64,000 nt of DNA from Collinsella sp. (GTDB lineage: Bacteria > Actinomycetota > Coriobacteriia > Coriobacteriales > Coriobacteriaceae). The notes beneath the pieces were generated by a model. The model saw nothing but the letters and a program-made list of their open reading frames with translations. It was not told where the DNA came from and ran no database searches. A program made the position numbers and the translations under genes. The stretch's first letter is position 1, and every line of letters starts with the position of its first letter. The DNA lies in contig DXMY01000031.1 in assembly GCA_019413925.1 (NCBI GenBank), forward strand, positions 1 through 64,000. The letters are read 5' to 3'. Positions 25,519 through 33,050 of this stretch are shown in pieces.

Positions 25519-26821
25519 AGATGGTGAACTCGGCGAAGTTGCGGTCTTCGCTTGCGGTGTCGGTGTTGTCCGTTACGGCTGCCGGCGCCAGCGCGTCGCC
25601 ACCGACGCTTTGCAGCAACTCGGCCACGTTAGCATCGGGGTTTTGGCATAGGATGTCGAGCAGCTCGATAAAGTCACGAATGACTTCACGCGGCGTTAAG
25701 TGCGTATCGGCTCCCACGCGGCCAAACTCAATCTTGAGGAAGTCCACCAAGTCGTTTTCGGTAAGCGAGGGCGTCCAGCCAAAGTAGCCGGCATGGATCT
25801 GCATGAGTTTTTCGATCAGCACCAGCAGTTCCTCATAGGTGAGTGGCTGTAGGCGGATGATGGGCGCGAGCATGTCCTTAAGGTCCTCGCGCGCAAAGCG
25901 GCCCTGAGCGAGTCGGCTGCGCAGGGCTTCGTAGGAGAACACGCCGCGGCGGCGGTCTTCGATGGAGGTTGGCGTGCCGCCCATAATCATGCCCAGGTAC
26001 TGCGCTTTGCCCTGAAGCGTGTCGTTGTACATGGTCAGGATTTTCTCGTAGTTGTACTGGCGCGTGATAGCGTTGGGAATCTTATACAGATTCACGAGCT
26101 CGTCGATGAGCACCAACATACCCTTGTAGCCGCCGCAGACCAAAAAACGCGCGATGAGCTTAACGTAGTCGTACCAGTCGTCATCGCTGATGATGGTCGA
26201 GGAGCCCAGCTCGGCGCGAGCCTCGCTCTTGGTACGGTATTCGCCGCGGATCCATTTGGTCACGCGGCTCATGGCTTCCTCGTCGCCCTCGGATACGGCC
26301 GTGCGATAGCGGCGAAGCATGCGGGTGAAGTCGAAGCCGTGGACCATCTCCTCGAGCGGGGCCAGTTGGGCATTGACGACCGACTCGTCGACGTCGGCAC
26401 ACGAGGCAACCCAGCGATCCAGAATAAGGTTGAGCGCACCGCCCTCGGGGCGCGTCTTGGTCGATATATTGCGTATGAGCTCGCGGTAGGTGGCAAGGCC
26501 CTGCCCCTGCCCGCCCTGCAGACGGCGCTCGGGGGATAAGTCTGCATCGGCGACGACGAATCCCTCGCCCATGGCATGCGTTCGGATGGTTTGGAGCAAA
26601 AAGCTCTTGCCGGCGCCGTAGCGACCGACCAGAAAGCGGAAGCTTGCGCCGCCGTCGGCGATGAGACTCAAATCGGTGAGCAGGGCGCGAATCTCGACCT
26701 CGCGTCCCACGGTGATATAGGGAAGGCCGATGCGCGGGACCACGCCGCCCTTGAGCGAGTTAAGGATAACGGCAGCGACGCGTTTGGGTACACGGGGCGC
26801 TGCGGATGCGGTATCACTCAT
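25517..26821 (-). CDS. P-loop ATPase, BrxD/DUF2791-like
   Basis: 434 residues. Seen: a Walker A FLVGRYGAGKSFLLQTIR (~60), a Walker B GMLVLIDELVNLYK (~260), and the conserved segments YNYEKILTMYNDTLQG and LGMIMGGTPTSIEDRRRGVFSYEALRSRLA. This last piece is characteristic of the ATP-binding domain family called DUF2791 or BREX ATP-binding domain (BrxD). It has no nuclease or transmembrane part. Its ATG overlaps the end of the TerB_N gene by 8 bases, so they are translated together. The absence of PglX, PglZ and other BREX genes shows that this is not a BREX locus. Confidence 0.85.
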   Translation of the reverse strand: MSDTASAAPRVPKRVAAVILNSLKGGVVPRIGLPYITVGREVEIRALLTDLSLIADGGASFRFLVGRYGAGKSFLLQTIRTHAMGEGFVVADADLSPERRLQGGQGQGLATYRELIRNISTKTRPEGGALNLILDRWVASCADVDESVVNAQLAPLEEMVHGFDFTRMLRRYRTAVSEGDEEAMSRVTKWIRGEYRTKSEARAELGSSTIISDDDWYDYVKLIARFLVCGGYKGMLVLIDELVNLYKIPNAITRQYNYEKILTMYNDTLQGKAQYLGMIMGGTPTSIEDRRRGVFSYEALRSRLAQGRFAREDLKDMLAPIIRLQPLTYEELLVLIEKLMQIHAGYFGWTPSLTENDLVDFLKIEFGRVGADTHLTPREVIRDFIELLDILCQNPDANVAELLQSVGGDALAPAAVTDNTDTASEDRNFAEFTI

Positions 26822-28574
26822 GGTCTAGGTATCCTCTCACGTCTGCTTCGTAGTCCTCGATAATCTGCGGCCCTGCCGCGCTAAATTCAATTACGGTGTC
26901 GCCCACCAGGTCAAAGAGCGCCTCGTTGATGCTGTCGACGAGCATGTCCTCGCTCTGCCCCGATTGCACTACCGCCGATTCCGCCTGTACTGCGTTGTGC
27001 TCGAGCAGCGCGCGGAGATAGGCGTCTGCGGCAGGCGTGAGTTCGTTCGTGGCGTCAGCGGGCGCAACAGCTGCGAACGCGGGCGTCGGCGCGAGAAGCG
27101 GTGCCACGACACCAAACTGTTCGGTGGATATGGTTGGCTCGTCGGTCTCGTCCTGCCGAATGGGTGCCGCGACCGCCTCGACAATCGCGTCGGCTACGGG
27201 CTCGGCTTCCGGTTGCCCTGAGTCCGCTGCCTCGGCTTCCACAGGTGCGCTGTCCTCGCGCTCTTCGTCGATTAAAAGTGCTTCGCGCGTTTGCGCAGCG
27301 GCGCTCCGAATGTGCCCCAGCTGAGTCAGGTCGATATCGATCTTGACGGGCTGGTGTGCGGCGTCCCACGAAAGCCATGCCACAATCTCGTCATCGATAA
27401 TCTTGGCCAGATATTTGGGGACCTTTTCTTCCTTAAGGGGATGGGCGGGGTCCAGCGCCAGGCGCAGGCGTTGGTCGCAGGCGCGCATCATTTCACCGAG
27501 CTTGCTGCTCTTTTGCCTACTACCATGGATACGCATACATTCCCAAAAGCCGTTTTGGCAACGGTAGATATGGATGGGATCCAGGCGGTATTCGCAGTTC
27601 TCGTGGCGCTCGGGCGCAAAGAATACGGCCGAGGCAAACATGGTGTAGGGCATGGCCGTCTCCTCCCCAAACAAGCTCGCTACGATGCCGGTCTTTCGAT
27701 GCGTGTCATAGTAGCGCGCCATGCGGACATACGCGGCGCATGCCACGTGGCGCAGATCGCGGTGGTGGCTGCGGTCGAGCCGCGAGTTACTTAGGTTGTA
27801 CGTGGAGAGGGCGTTGATGGCGGCCATGAGTCGCTCCTCGCGCACCTCATCGGGCGGAAGGGGGAGCGTGGGCTCGGAGGTTTTGCGACGTTTGGGGGTC
27901 TGGTCGGACGGTGCCGGTGCTGGTACAAGGTCTCGTGCCGCGCGCCGCAGCTCGATAAGGGCGTTATCGAACATGACGGTTTTAGAGTCGCGGAGCAGCT
28001 TGGGGTCGAGCCCATGGAATACGGCGTAATCCTGCAACCACACGCGTGCAAACCGATCAATGCCGGGCTCGAAGGCGCGATAGACATCCCAAAAGGCCTT
28101 GATCTTGTTAAAACCGTCGAGCGGGTCATCTACGCCAATGCCGCAAATCAGCTCATAGAGATACAGAAAGGCAAAGGACGTAGACGTTTCCTCGACGGTT
28201 CCGCGGCGCACTTGGGCACGCCAGGTAAAGTAGCCGCGCAGCTGCCGGTCGCTCATGGCGTTGTAGGTGGGAAAGTACGACTTAAAGGTGCCGTTGTAGG
28301 GACAGTCGTCCTCAAAGTCGGCCATCAGCAGGCCCTGGCGGTAAAAAAGCTCGGCTTCCGAAAGCCAGCGGCCCGCACCGCCCTTGGGGTCATCCTGCCA
28401 GCGCGATATCTCGCGCATTTTACGGTACTGGTCGGGGAGGAAATTCTGCATCTGTCGGCCGGTTTTGAGAATCGGCTCGTCTGCGTAGATTTCGTTTGAG
28501 AAGCGGGTGGACTGATGGGTCCGGGCCTCGGCCATAATGCGCTCGATGAGCATCTTGATGTCCTGGTCGGCCAC
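26814..28574 (-). CDS. TerB_N/TerB_C domain protein
   Basis: 586 residues from GTG 28574, preceded by AGGAGAGGAG. The N-terminal part (~60-260) carries TerB_N features: LRGYFTWRAQVRRG, SFAFLYLYELICGIG, then KIKAFWDVYRAF. An acidic, Pro/Ala-rich linker (~400-500) leads to a C-terminal stretch (ELTPAADAYLRALLEHNA.. FDLVGDTVIEF) that resembles TerB_C. I see no central tellurite-resistance TerB helical domain. TerB_N/TerB_C proteins are known to pair with ATPases and helicases in predicted stress or DNA-processing systems; no activity is proven. First gene of the module. Confidence 0.82.
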   Translation of the reverse strand: MADQDIKMLIERIMAEARTHQSTRFSNEIYADEPILKTGRQMQNFLPDQYRKMREISRWQDDPKGGAGRWLSEAELFYRQGLLMADFEDDCPYNGTFKSYFPTYNAMSDRQLRGYFTWRAQVRRGTVEETSTSFAFLYLYELICGIGVDDPLDGFNKIKAFWDVYRAFEPGIDRFARVWLQDYAVFHGLDPKLLRDSKTVMFDNALIELRRAARDLVPAPAPSDQTPKRRKTSEPTLPLPPDEVREERLMAAINALSTYNLSNSRLDRSHHRDLRHVACAAYVRMARYYDTHRKTGIVASLFGEETAMPYTMFASAVFFAPERHENCEYRLDPIHIYRCQNGFWECMRIHGSRQKSSKLGEMMRACDQRLRLALDPAHPLKEEKVPKYLAKIIDDEIVAWLSWDAAHQPVKIDIDLTQLGHIRSAAAQTREALLIDEEREDSAPVEAEAADSGQPEAEPVADAIVEAVAAPIRQDETDEPTISTEQFGVVAPLLAPTPAFAAVAPADATNELTPAADAYLRALLEHNAVQAESAVVQSGQSEDMLVDSINEALFDLVGDTVIEFSAAGPQIIEDYEADVRGYLDHE

Positions 28575-28662
28575 CGCTTCTCCTCTCCTAACGCAGCTAC
28601 GGTGACCTCATATCATAGCACAGCATCAAACAGATGTTCGAGATACCGCTGCGTTGATAGAT

Positions 28663-29379
28663 TTAGAACAGGAGGGCGTAGATGACGGCGATGACGACGG
28701 AGGGGAGCATATTGGCCGTGCGGAAGGTCTGAGGACGGATGAGGTTGACGCCGACGCAGAAGATGAGCATGGAGCCTACGAGCGAAAGGCTGTCGAGGGC
28801 TGCCGTGGTCATGATGGGGGAGAGCGCGCCGGCAAACAACGTGATCGTCCCCTGGAACACGGCGACGGGCAGGGCGGAGAAAATGCAGCCGCGGCCAAGC
28901 GACGCCGTCATGGTGCAGACGATGATGCAGTCCAATGCGCCTTTCAAGGCAAGCGTTGACCAGTCACCGAGCAGACCGTCCTGGATCGATCCCACGATAG
29001 CCATGGCACCGATGCAGACGGTCAGCGATGTCGAGACAAAAGCGTTGGTGAACTCGTTATCGCCCTCACTGCCAGTCTTGCGCTTGAGCCATTCGCCAAG
29101 GTTCTCGATGGCGGCCTCCAAGTTGATGGCCTCGCCGATGAGCGAACCGAGCGCAAATGAGACGATGAGCATGGTGGTACCGGTGGTCGCTAGCGCCTTT
29201 CCATCGATGATGAGCATCTTTTGCATGGTGCCGCCCAGGCCGATAAACAGGACGCACAGCCCCGATGCTTTCATGAGCGTGTCTTGGATGCGCGGTGTAA
29301 TGAAGCGGCCGCCCGCTAATCCCAAAAGACCGCCCGCAACTAAAAGCACAACGTTGATGATTGTTCCCAAGCCCGGCAT
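28663..29379 (-). CDS. DUF554 family membrane protein
   Basis: 238 residues, almost wholly hydrophobic, with about seven membrane segments. The opening GLGTIINVVLLVAGGLLGLAGGR and the TTMLIVSFALGSLIGEAINLE and GAMAIVGSIQDGL segments are typical of DUF554 (YdfK/YqgA-like) proteins, whose transport role is not established. I start at ATG 29379 after AGGAGGGCTC and drop a 23-codon upstream extension. It sits on the same strand as the TerB module but lies upstream of it with an 88-base gap, so co-transcription is possible but not shown. Confidence 0.88.
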   Translation of the reverse strand: MPGLGTIINVVLLVAGGLLGLAGGRFITPRIQDTLMKASGLCVLFIGLGGTMQKMLIIDGKALATTGTTMLIVSFALGSLIGEAINLEAAIENLGEWLKRKTGSEGDNEFTNAFVSTSLTVCIGAMAIVGSIQDGLLGDWSTLALKGALDCIIVCTMTASLGRGCIFSALPVAVFQGTITLFAGALSPIMTTAALDSLSLVGSMLIFCVGVNLIRPQTFRTANMLPSVVIAVIYALLF

Positions 29380-29497
29380 GAGCCCTCCTGTATTGATGCC
29401 AACGTGGCAATCGTAGCAGAACGAAATGCGAGGCACATCGCGACTCATCTAATACGTTATATAAGTGGTGTTAGGAATGATGCGCAGCATTTAAGCC

Positions 29498-30928
29498 TCA
29501 GGTGGTTGTCGGGACATAGGGATAGTATTCAAAGCGCAGTGTCATAAGCCGCTGCGGGAATTCAATAGCCGCGGCGATGATATTGGCATCGCGGGCACGA
29601 TCAAACCCTTCGAGTTCGATCTGATACGAGACGTCTTGCATAATGTCCAGACGCCGCCAGGCTAGGAGTGTGTCGCCATCGAATTCCAAGGTCTTGCCTC
29701 CATCTGGAGCAACGGCGTATAGACGCAGCTTGGCGGTGGTTGCAGGGTCGACAACCGTGACCTTTTTAATTTCGTTTCGAGTATTCTTGGCGCCCAACAA
29801 GGTGAGCAGTGTTGGGGCCACGACCTCGCCCGATGGCAAAAAGACGACTTCGATGGATTCGGGAAATGCGATGATGGCCGACTTGCGGACGGGTTGATTG
29901 GCGGCGGCAACTTCGATGTTCGCAGCGTCGATGACCTCTGTGTGGTCGAGCGCGGCAAGCACGCAGCAGTTACCTTCATCGATCTCTTGAGGATCAGCAA
30001 GCCCCAGACTGTCCGCGAGTTCGGAATCGTTTGGATCGGTAGCGGGTTCATTCGGTGCTTCGAGAGAAGCTGGGACGCTGTTTGTCGGCGACGGCGTGTC
30101 GCCCGCACCTGCTTCTTTGTCCGCGCTCTCTTCTTGTATGGTTGCGTTGATGGGTTCGTCGTTTGGGGGGAGCGTCTTGGCGTCAAACGCGGAGGGGAGA
30201 ATTCCGATAGCTCCGGATCCGTTCCACTCCATTTCGAGAAGCGCCGGGTCGGCAAGAATGCGTTGCCTGCTTTGCGCGTGGGAATCGATTTCAAAAGGAC
30301 CTGCCTCTATCCCTCGTGTAAGGCTGAGTGATCCGGCTGGCTTCTCGAAATGAGCGTCTGTGTCTTTGGTACTGACGGCGTAGAACAGCAGGGACGCTTC
30401 TCCCGCCGCGATGGCATCGGTGCCGGCTTTGGTCAGCCGCAATGATGCCGTGAATGAGAGGGTGGGCTGCGCATCGTCTGCATTCGCGGCGGCGCAGCCC
30501 AGACATATACCGCCTCCTTTCTCAAAAAACGTACCGTCGAAGGCGACCTTCGCTCCGTTCGCCGAGTCATCGACCGAAGCGATGTCGATGCGCAGCTCTA
30601 AATTGCATGGATCGCCATCTGCATCGAGCACGGCCGAGCGCCACGTGCAGACGGCGCACCCCGCCCGGGAGCCGTTTGCCTTGTTCGAACGATCGATATC
30701 CACGACTATCGAGCCGTCCGTATTACGACGAAGACATCCCGAGGTCGAGATTGCGGCCTGTGCGATCGAAAAACGCTTGCACGCAATGGCGCTCGATGGA
30801 TTTGGTGCGGAACTTAGGGCTGCTGGTAAGGAGTCTGCCATGACGGGAGCCGCCCAAGCGGCGACAGACGTTCCGGTTGCGAGCGCGCCGCAGAGTGCGA
30901 CGACGGGCAAAAGGTTCTTCGATGCCAT
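29498..30928 (-). CDS. Secreted cysteine-rich protein of unknown function
   Basis: 476 residues, no family recognised. A signal peptide (~1-31, KNLLPVVALCGALATGTSVAAWA) is followed by a Cys-bearing beta-rich region with two CxxC pairs (GCAVCTW and GICLGC) and other cysteines, which may form disulfides or bind metal. A Pro/Ser/Asp/Glu-rich linker (~270-330) leads to a second beta-rich region. No sortase signal or membrane tail is at the C-terminus, so it is released or bound non-covalently. It is the last gene of the minus-strand surface cassette, 18 bases after the LAQTG protein. ATG after AAGGAG. Confidence 0.7.
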   Translation of the reverse strand: MASKNLLPVVALCGALATGTSVAAWAAPVMADSLPAALSSAPNPSSAIACKRFSIAQAAISTSGCLRRNTDGSIVVDIDRSNKANGSRAGCAVCTWRSAVLDADGDPCNLELRIDIASVDDSANGAKVAFDGTFFEKGGGICLGCAAANADDAQPTLSFTASLRLTKAGTDAIAAGEASLLFYAVSTKDTDAHFEKPAGSLSLTRGIEAGPFEIDSHAQSRQRILADPALLEMEWNGSGAIGILPSAFDAKTLPPNDEPINATIQEESADKEAGAGDTPSPTNSVPASLEAPNEPATDPNDSELADSLGLADPQEIDEGNCCVLAALDHTEVIDAANIEVAAANQPVRKSAIIAFPESIEVVFLPSGEVVAPTLLTLLGAKNTRNEIKKVTVVDPATTAKLRLYAVAPDGGKTLEFDGDTLLAWRRLDIMQDVSYQIELEGFDRARDANIIAAAIEFPQRLMTLRFEYYPYVPTTT

Positions 30929-30946
30929 GGGGTCTCCTTAGCTAAT

Positions 30947-31228
30947 TTAGTGCGGCCTGTCCGTGTTTTGTTTCTGGCTGCGTTTGATGTGCAGACCGAG
31001 GCCGGCGGTTCCCGCGCCTGCTGCTGTGGCGCCTGCTGCCAAGAGCCATCGTCTGTCGCCTGTCTGCGCCAACGGTTCCTCGCGGTCGCCGCGGTCGAGC
31101 TCCGAGAGGTCGACCGTCACTTGCGTGGCGGCCTGCGCCTGTTCTTGCTGGGCAAAGGCCATGGCTGGCCCAAACGCTAGGATGCTGACGGCGGCGGCCA
31201 GGGCGACGGCCTTATGCCGTGTGCGCAC
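30947..31228 (-). CDS. Small cell-wall protein with LAQTG sortase signal
   Basis: 93 residues from GTG 31228 (a TTG at 31258 is the alternative). A signal peptide (AVALAAAVSILAFGPAMAFA) is followed by a mature part of ~30 residues (TQVTVDLSELDRGDREEP), then LAQTGD, a hydrophobic stretch and a basic tail (HIKRSQKQ). This is a complete cell-wall sorting signal; LAxTG rather than LPxTG is the kind recognised by class E sortases in actinobacteria. The mature part is so short that it may serve as an anchor or accessory for its neighbours. The gene overlaps the end of the 199-residue secreted protein by 17 bases, so it is coupled to it. Confidence 0.72.
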   Translation of the reverse strand: MRTRHKAVALAAAVSILAFGPAMAFAQQEQAQAATQVTVDLSELDRGDREEPLAQTGDRRWLLAAGATAAGAGTAGLGLHIKRSQKQNTDRPH

Positions 31229-31811
31229 CGGGCTCGACCGTCCAGGTGATCGTTGCAACCTGATCGCCTTCGCCGGTTACGCGGAAGATGTCGCGCGTGA
31301 CGCGGGCGACGTTTCCGCTTGTCTTGAGCTTAATTTTGTCCGTGCCGCCGGCAATGCCCTGGTAGCCCATGTCGAAGGCTGCGTTCTTGGAAAGATCGAG
31401 GCCCGTCTCCTGCATTGCGGCGCTGGCGTTTTGGAGTGCGCCGTCGGGGCCGACCTTAAAGTCGATGGAGTTTTGTGCGGTTCCGGCCTTGGCGTCGGCG
31501 GCAATGGTCCAGGTGTTCATGGCGTCGATCTTCATGTTGGTGACATGGATGCCGTAGGCCGAATGATTGTCGATGGTGGTCGCGTCTTCTGAGGGGCCCT
31601 GAAGCGTGCCGTCGGCCTTGGCGACGAAGGGAATAACCGTCGGAACTTTGAACTCAACGTTGTCGATCTCGGTCCTGACCATTACTTTCGTGGTTCCAAC
31701 GCGCCCGGCTGCCATAGCTGGCGTCGGGGCGGCGCCCATTGCGAGCGCGAGCGCGAGCCCTGCGCCCACGACGAGCGCTCTGGCTCCGTTCATGTTCCTG
31801 GTGATGTCCAT
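31212..31811 (-). CDS. Secreted beta-rich protein, WxL-like
   Basis: 199 residues. A signal peptide (~1-35, ending PTPAMAAG) precedes a beta-rich domain. It contains NTWTIAAD mid-way and ends ATITWTVEPGA, reminiscent of the paired Trp-x-Leu motifs of WxL cell-surface domains, although the Leu is replaced by Ile and Val; the likeness is weak. No membrane tail or sortase signal. The start ATG follows AAAGGAACGACC. It lies between the membrane-anchored protein and the LAQTG protein, which suggests that these are assembled together at the surface. Confidence 0.68.
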   Translation of the reverse strand: MDITRNMNGARALVVGAGLALALAMGAAPTPAMAAGRVGTTKVMVRTEIDNVEFKVPTVIPFVAKADGTLQGPSEDATTIDNHSAYGIHVTNMKIDAMNTWTIAADAKAGTAQNSIDFKVGPDGALQNASAAMQETGLDLSKNAAFDMGYQGIAGGTDKIKLKTSGNVARVTRDIFRVTGEGDQVATITWTVEPGAHTA

Positions 31812-31901
31812 GGTCGTTCCTTTCTATTCGCCGCGGGCCGTCCCCGCGATGATTGGACGAATGCTGGTGAATTGCGTGCGGTGTCGCGTCGACCGGAAAA
31901 G

Positions 31902-32411
31902 CTAGTTCTCGGTTTGCTCAACCCGCACCTTGACACGTGTCGGATTGCCGTGGCTGTCGAGGGTCTTGGCATCGAGTGCCTGGATCTCGATGTACGCCTC
32001 GCCTTCTTTGATGTCGCCGGCGGGGCACGTCTCGATTGTCTTGCCGGTCTCGACCACACCGGATTCGTACATGGTCTCGTCGTTTTGGATGACGCGGAAT
32101 CGCTGGGGAAATTTATTGTCTTGGACGTTTTGCACGTTGACGCGCAGCTTGCCGTCCTCCTGCAGCTGAGCGACCGGTGCGACCGAAATCGTCATCATGT
32201 TGTCGCGGACTATGGCGTCGAGCTCATCTTGGATTTCCTGACGCGTTTTGCCCTCGGCCGTCGTAATCGAAGCGCCCGCCTCGGGTACGGGCTGCGACTG
32301 CCAAGCGTATAGTCCTACGGCGACAAGGGCACAGACGATGGCCAAGCAGGCAACGATGAGCTTCTTGCGACGACCCAGGCCTGCAAAGTGGGGTGGCTTC
32401 TTCGCGCTCAT
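31902..32411 (-). CDS. Single-pass membrane protein with an extracellular domain
   Basis: 169 residues, no known family. A short basic cytosolic start (SAKKPPHFAGLGRRKK) precedes one membrane helix (~18-36, LIVACLAIVCALVAVGLYAW), then an external domain of ~130 residues with several predicted strands (MTISVAPVAQ, LRVNVQNVQ, FRVIQNDETMYESGVV, AYIEIQAL, RVKVRV). It may be a type II anchored partner for the two secreted proteins downstream. Its ATG overlaps the stop of the 98-residue gene (ATGA). The long in-frame region upstream of 32411 is not coding by this reading. Confidence 0.7.
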   Translation of the reverse strand: MSAKKPPHFAGLGRRKKLIVACLAIVCALVAVGLYAWQSQPVPEAGASITTAEGKTRQEIQDELDAIVRDNMMTISVAPVAQLQEDGKLRVNVQNVQDNKFPQRFRVIQNDETMYESGVVETGKTIETCPAGDIKEGEAYIEIQALDAKTLDSHGNPTRVKVRVEQTEN

Positions 32412-32704
32412 GCGGCATCCTTGGCGGTATAGATGCGCGCAAAGGTGGACGGGTTCGCTCCAAAGAGCATGTGAAGCATCAGGCGGCGTGAGTAGACAAG
32501 CTCGTCGAAGTCGGGAGGGAGCTCGATGTCGTGGATATGCGCGATGCGGTGGGCGAGCGCCGAGAACGACTCGGGGTCGCAGATCACATCGGTGGTAACG
32601 TGGTAGACCGTCGTATCGGGGAATGCCTCTTCGTCGAAAGGCAGGAGATGGGGATCGTCGTCGACTTCGATGGCGATGCCGTACTGGGGCCAGTAATATG
32701 CCAT
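32408..32704 (-). CDS. Hypothetical protein, 98 residues
   Basis: No family is recognised. The protein is cytosolic by composition, acidic, with AIEVDDDPHLLPFDEEAFPD, a Tyr/His-rich strand and a C-terminal helical half (ELVYSRRLMLHMLFGAN). It starts at ATG after GGGAGGTTCCC and overlaps the membrane protein gene by four bases, so it is first in the minus-strand surface cassette. Whether it works at the surface, or regulates or assembles the other proteins, is unknown. Confidence 0.6.
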   Translation of the reverse strand: MAYYWPQYGIAIEVDDDPHLLPFDEEAFPDTTVYHVTTDVICDPESFSALAHRIAHIHDIELPPDFDELVYSRRLMLHMLFGANPSTFARIYTAKDAA

Positions 32705-33050
32705 GGGAACCTCCCTGCTTCTGGGGCCAAAACTTCTGTCGGTTTTGGCTGTCGATGCCGACCGTATCAGCCGTTACTTGACCAATTGCTGACCAAATGC
32801 TTGACGGATTGGCGTCTCCGCAGGTAAAAGGCGGCAAAAAATACTCCAACTTTTTTCGAGCGGCAATCGCGCGGTCAGTGACGGCGGGGCCATATGTGTT
32901 AAAAGCATCGTCTGCCGAGGAAATCCAGCCGCTCGCCGAATTGCACGAACGTAAAAATCGCCAATTATGGAGACGGTCTCGAACACGTCGACGAAACGAT
33001 GCGGTAACATCTCCCCGCAAACACTGTAGTTAGCTAAAGGGGGAGTTCGC
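32705..33050. other. Divergent intergenic region with hairpin and tandem repeat
   Basis: 346 bases between the surface cassette and the lactate dehydrogenase gene. GCCAAAAC (32726-32733) and GTTTTGGC (32742-32749) form a perfect hairpin. TGACCAATTGC (32779-32789) is followed directly by TGACCAAATGC (32790-32800), an 11-base tandem direct repeat that suits an operator. GAGAC-G-GTCTC is a short dyad near 32972. No gene or RNA is recognised here. Confidence 0.5.

Noticed and set aside
22956..28574. A BREX system
   Set aside because: The ATPase and helicase resemble BrxD and BrxHI, but no PglX methyltransferase, PglZ phosphatase, BrxC/PglY or other BREX gene is present in the region.
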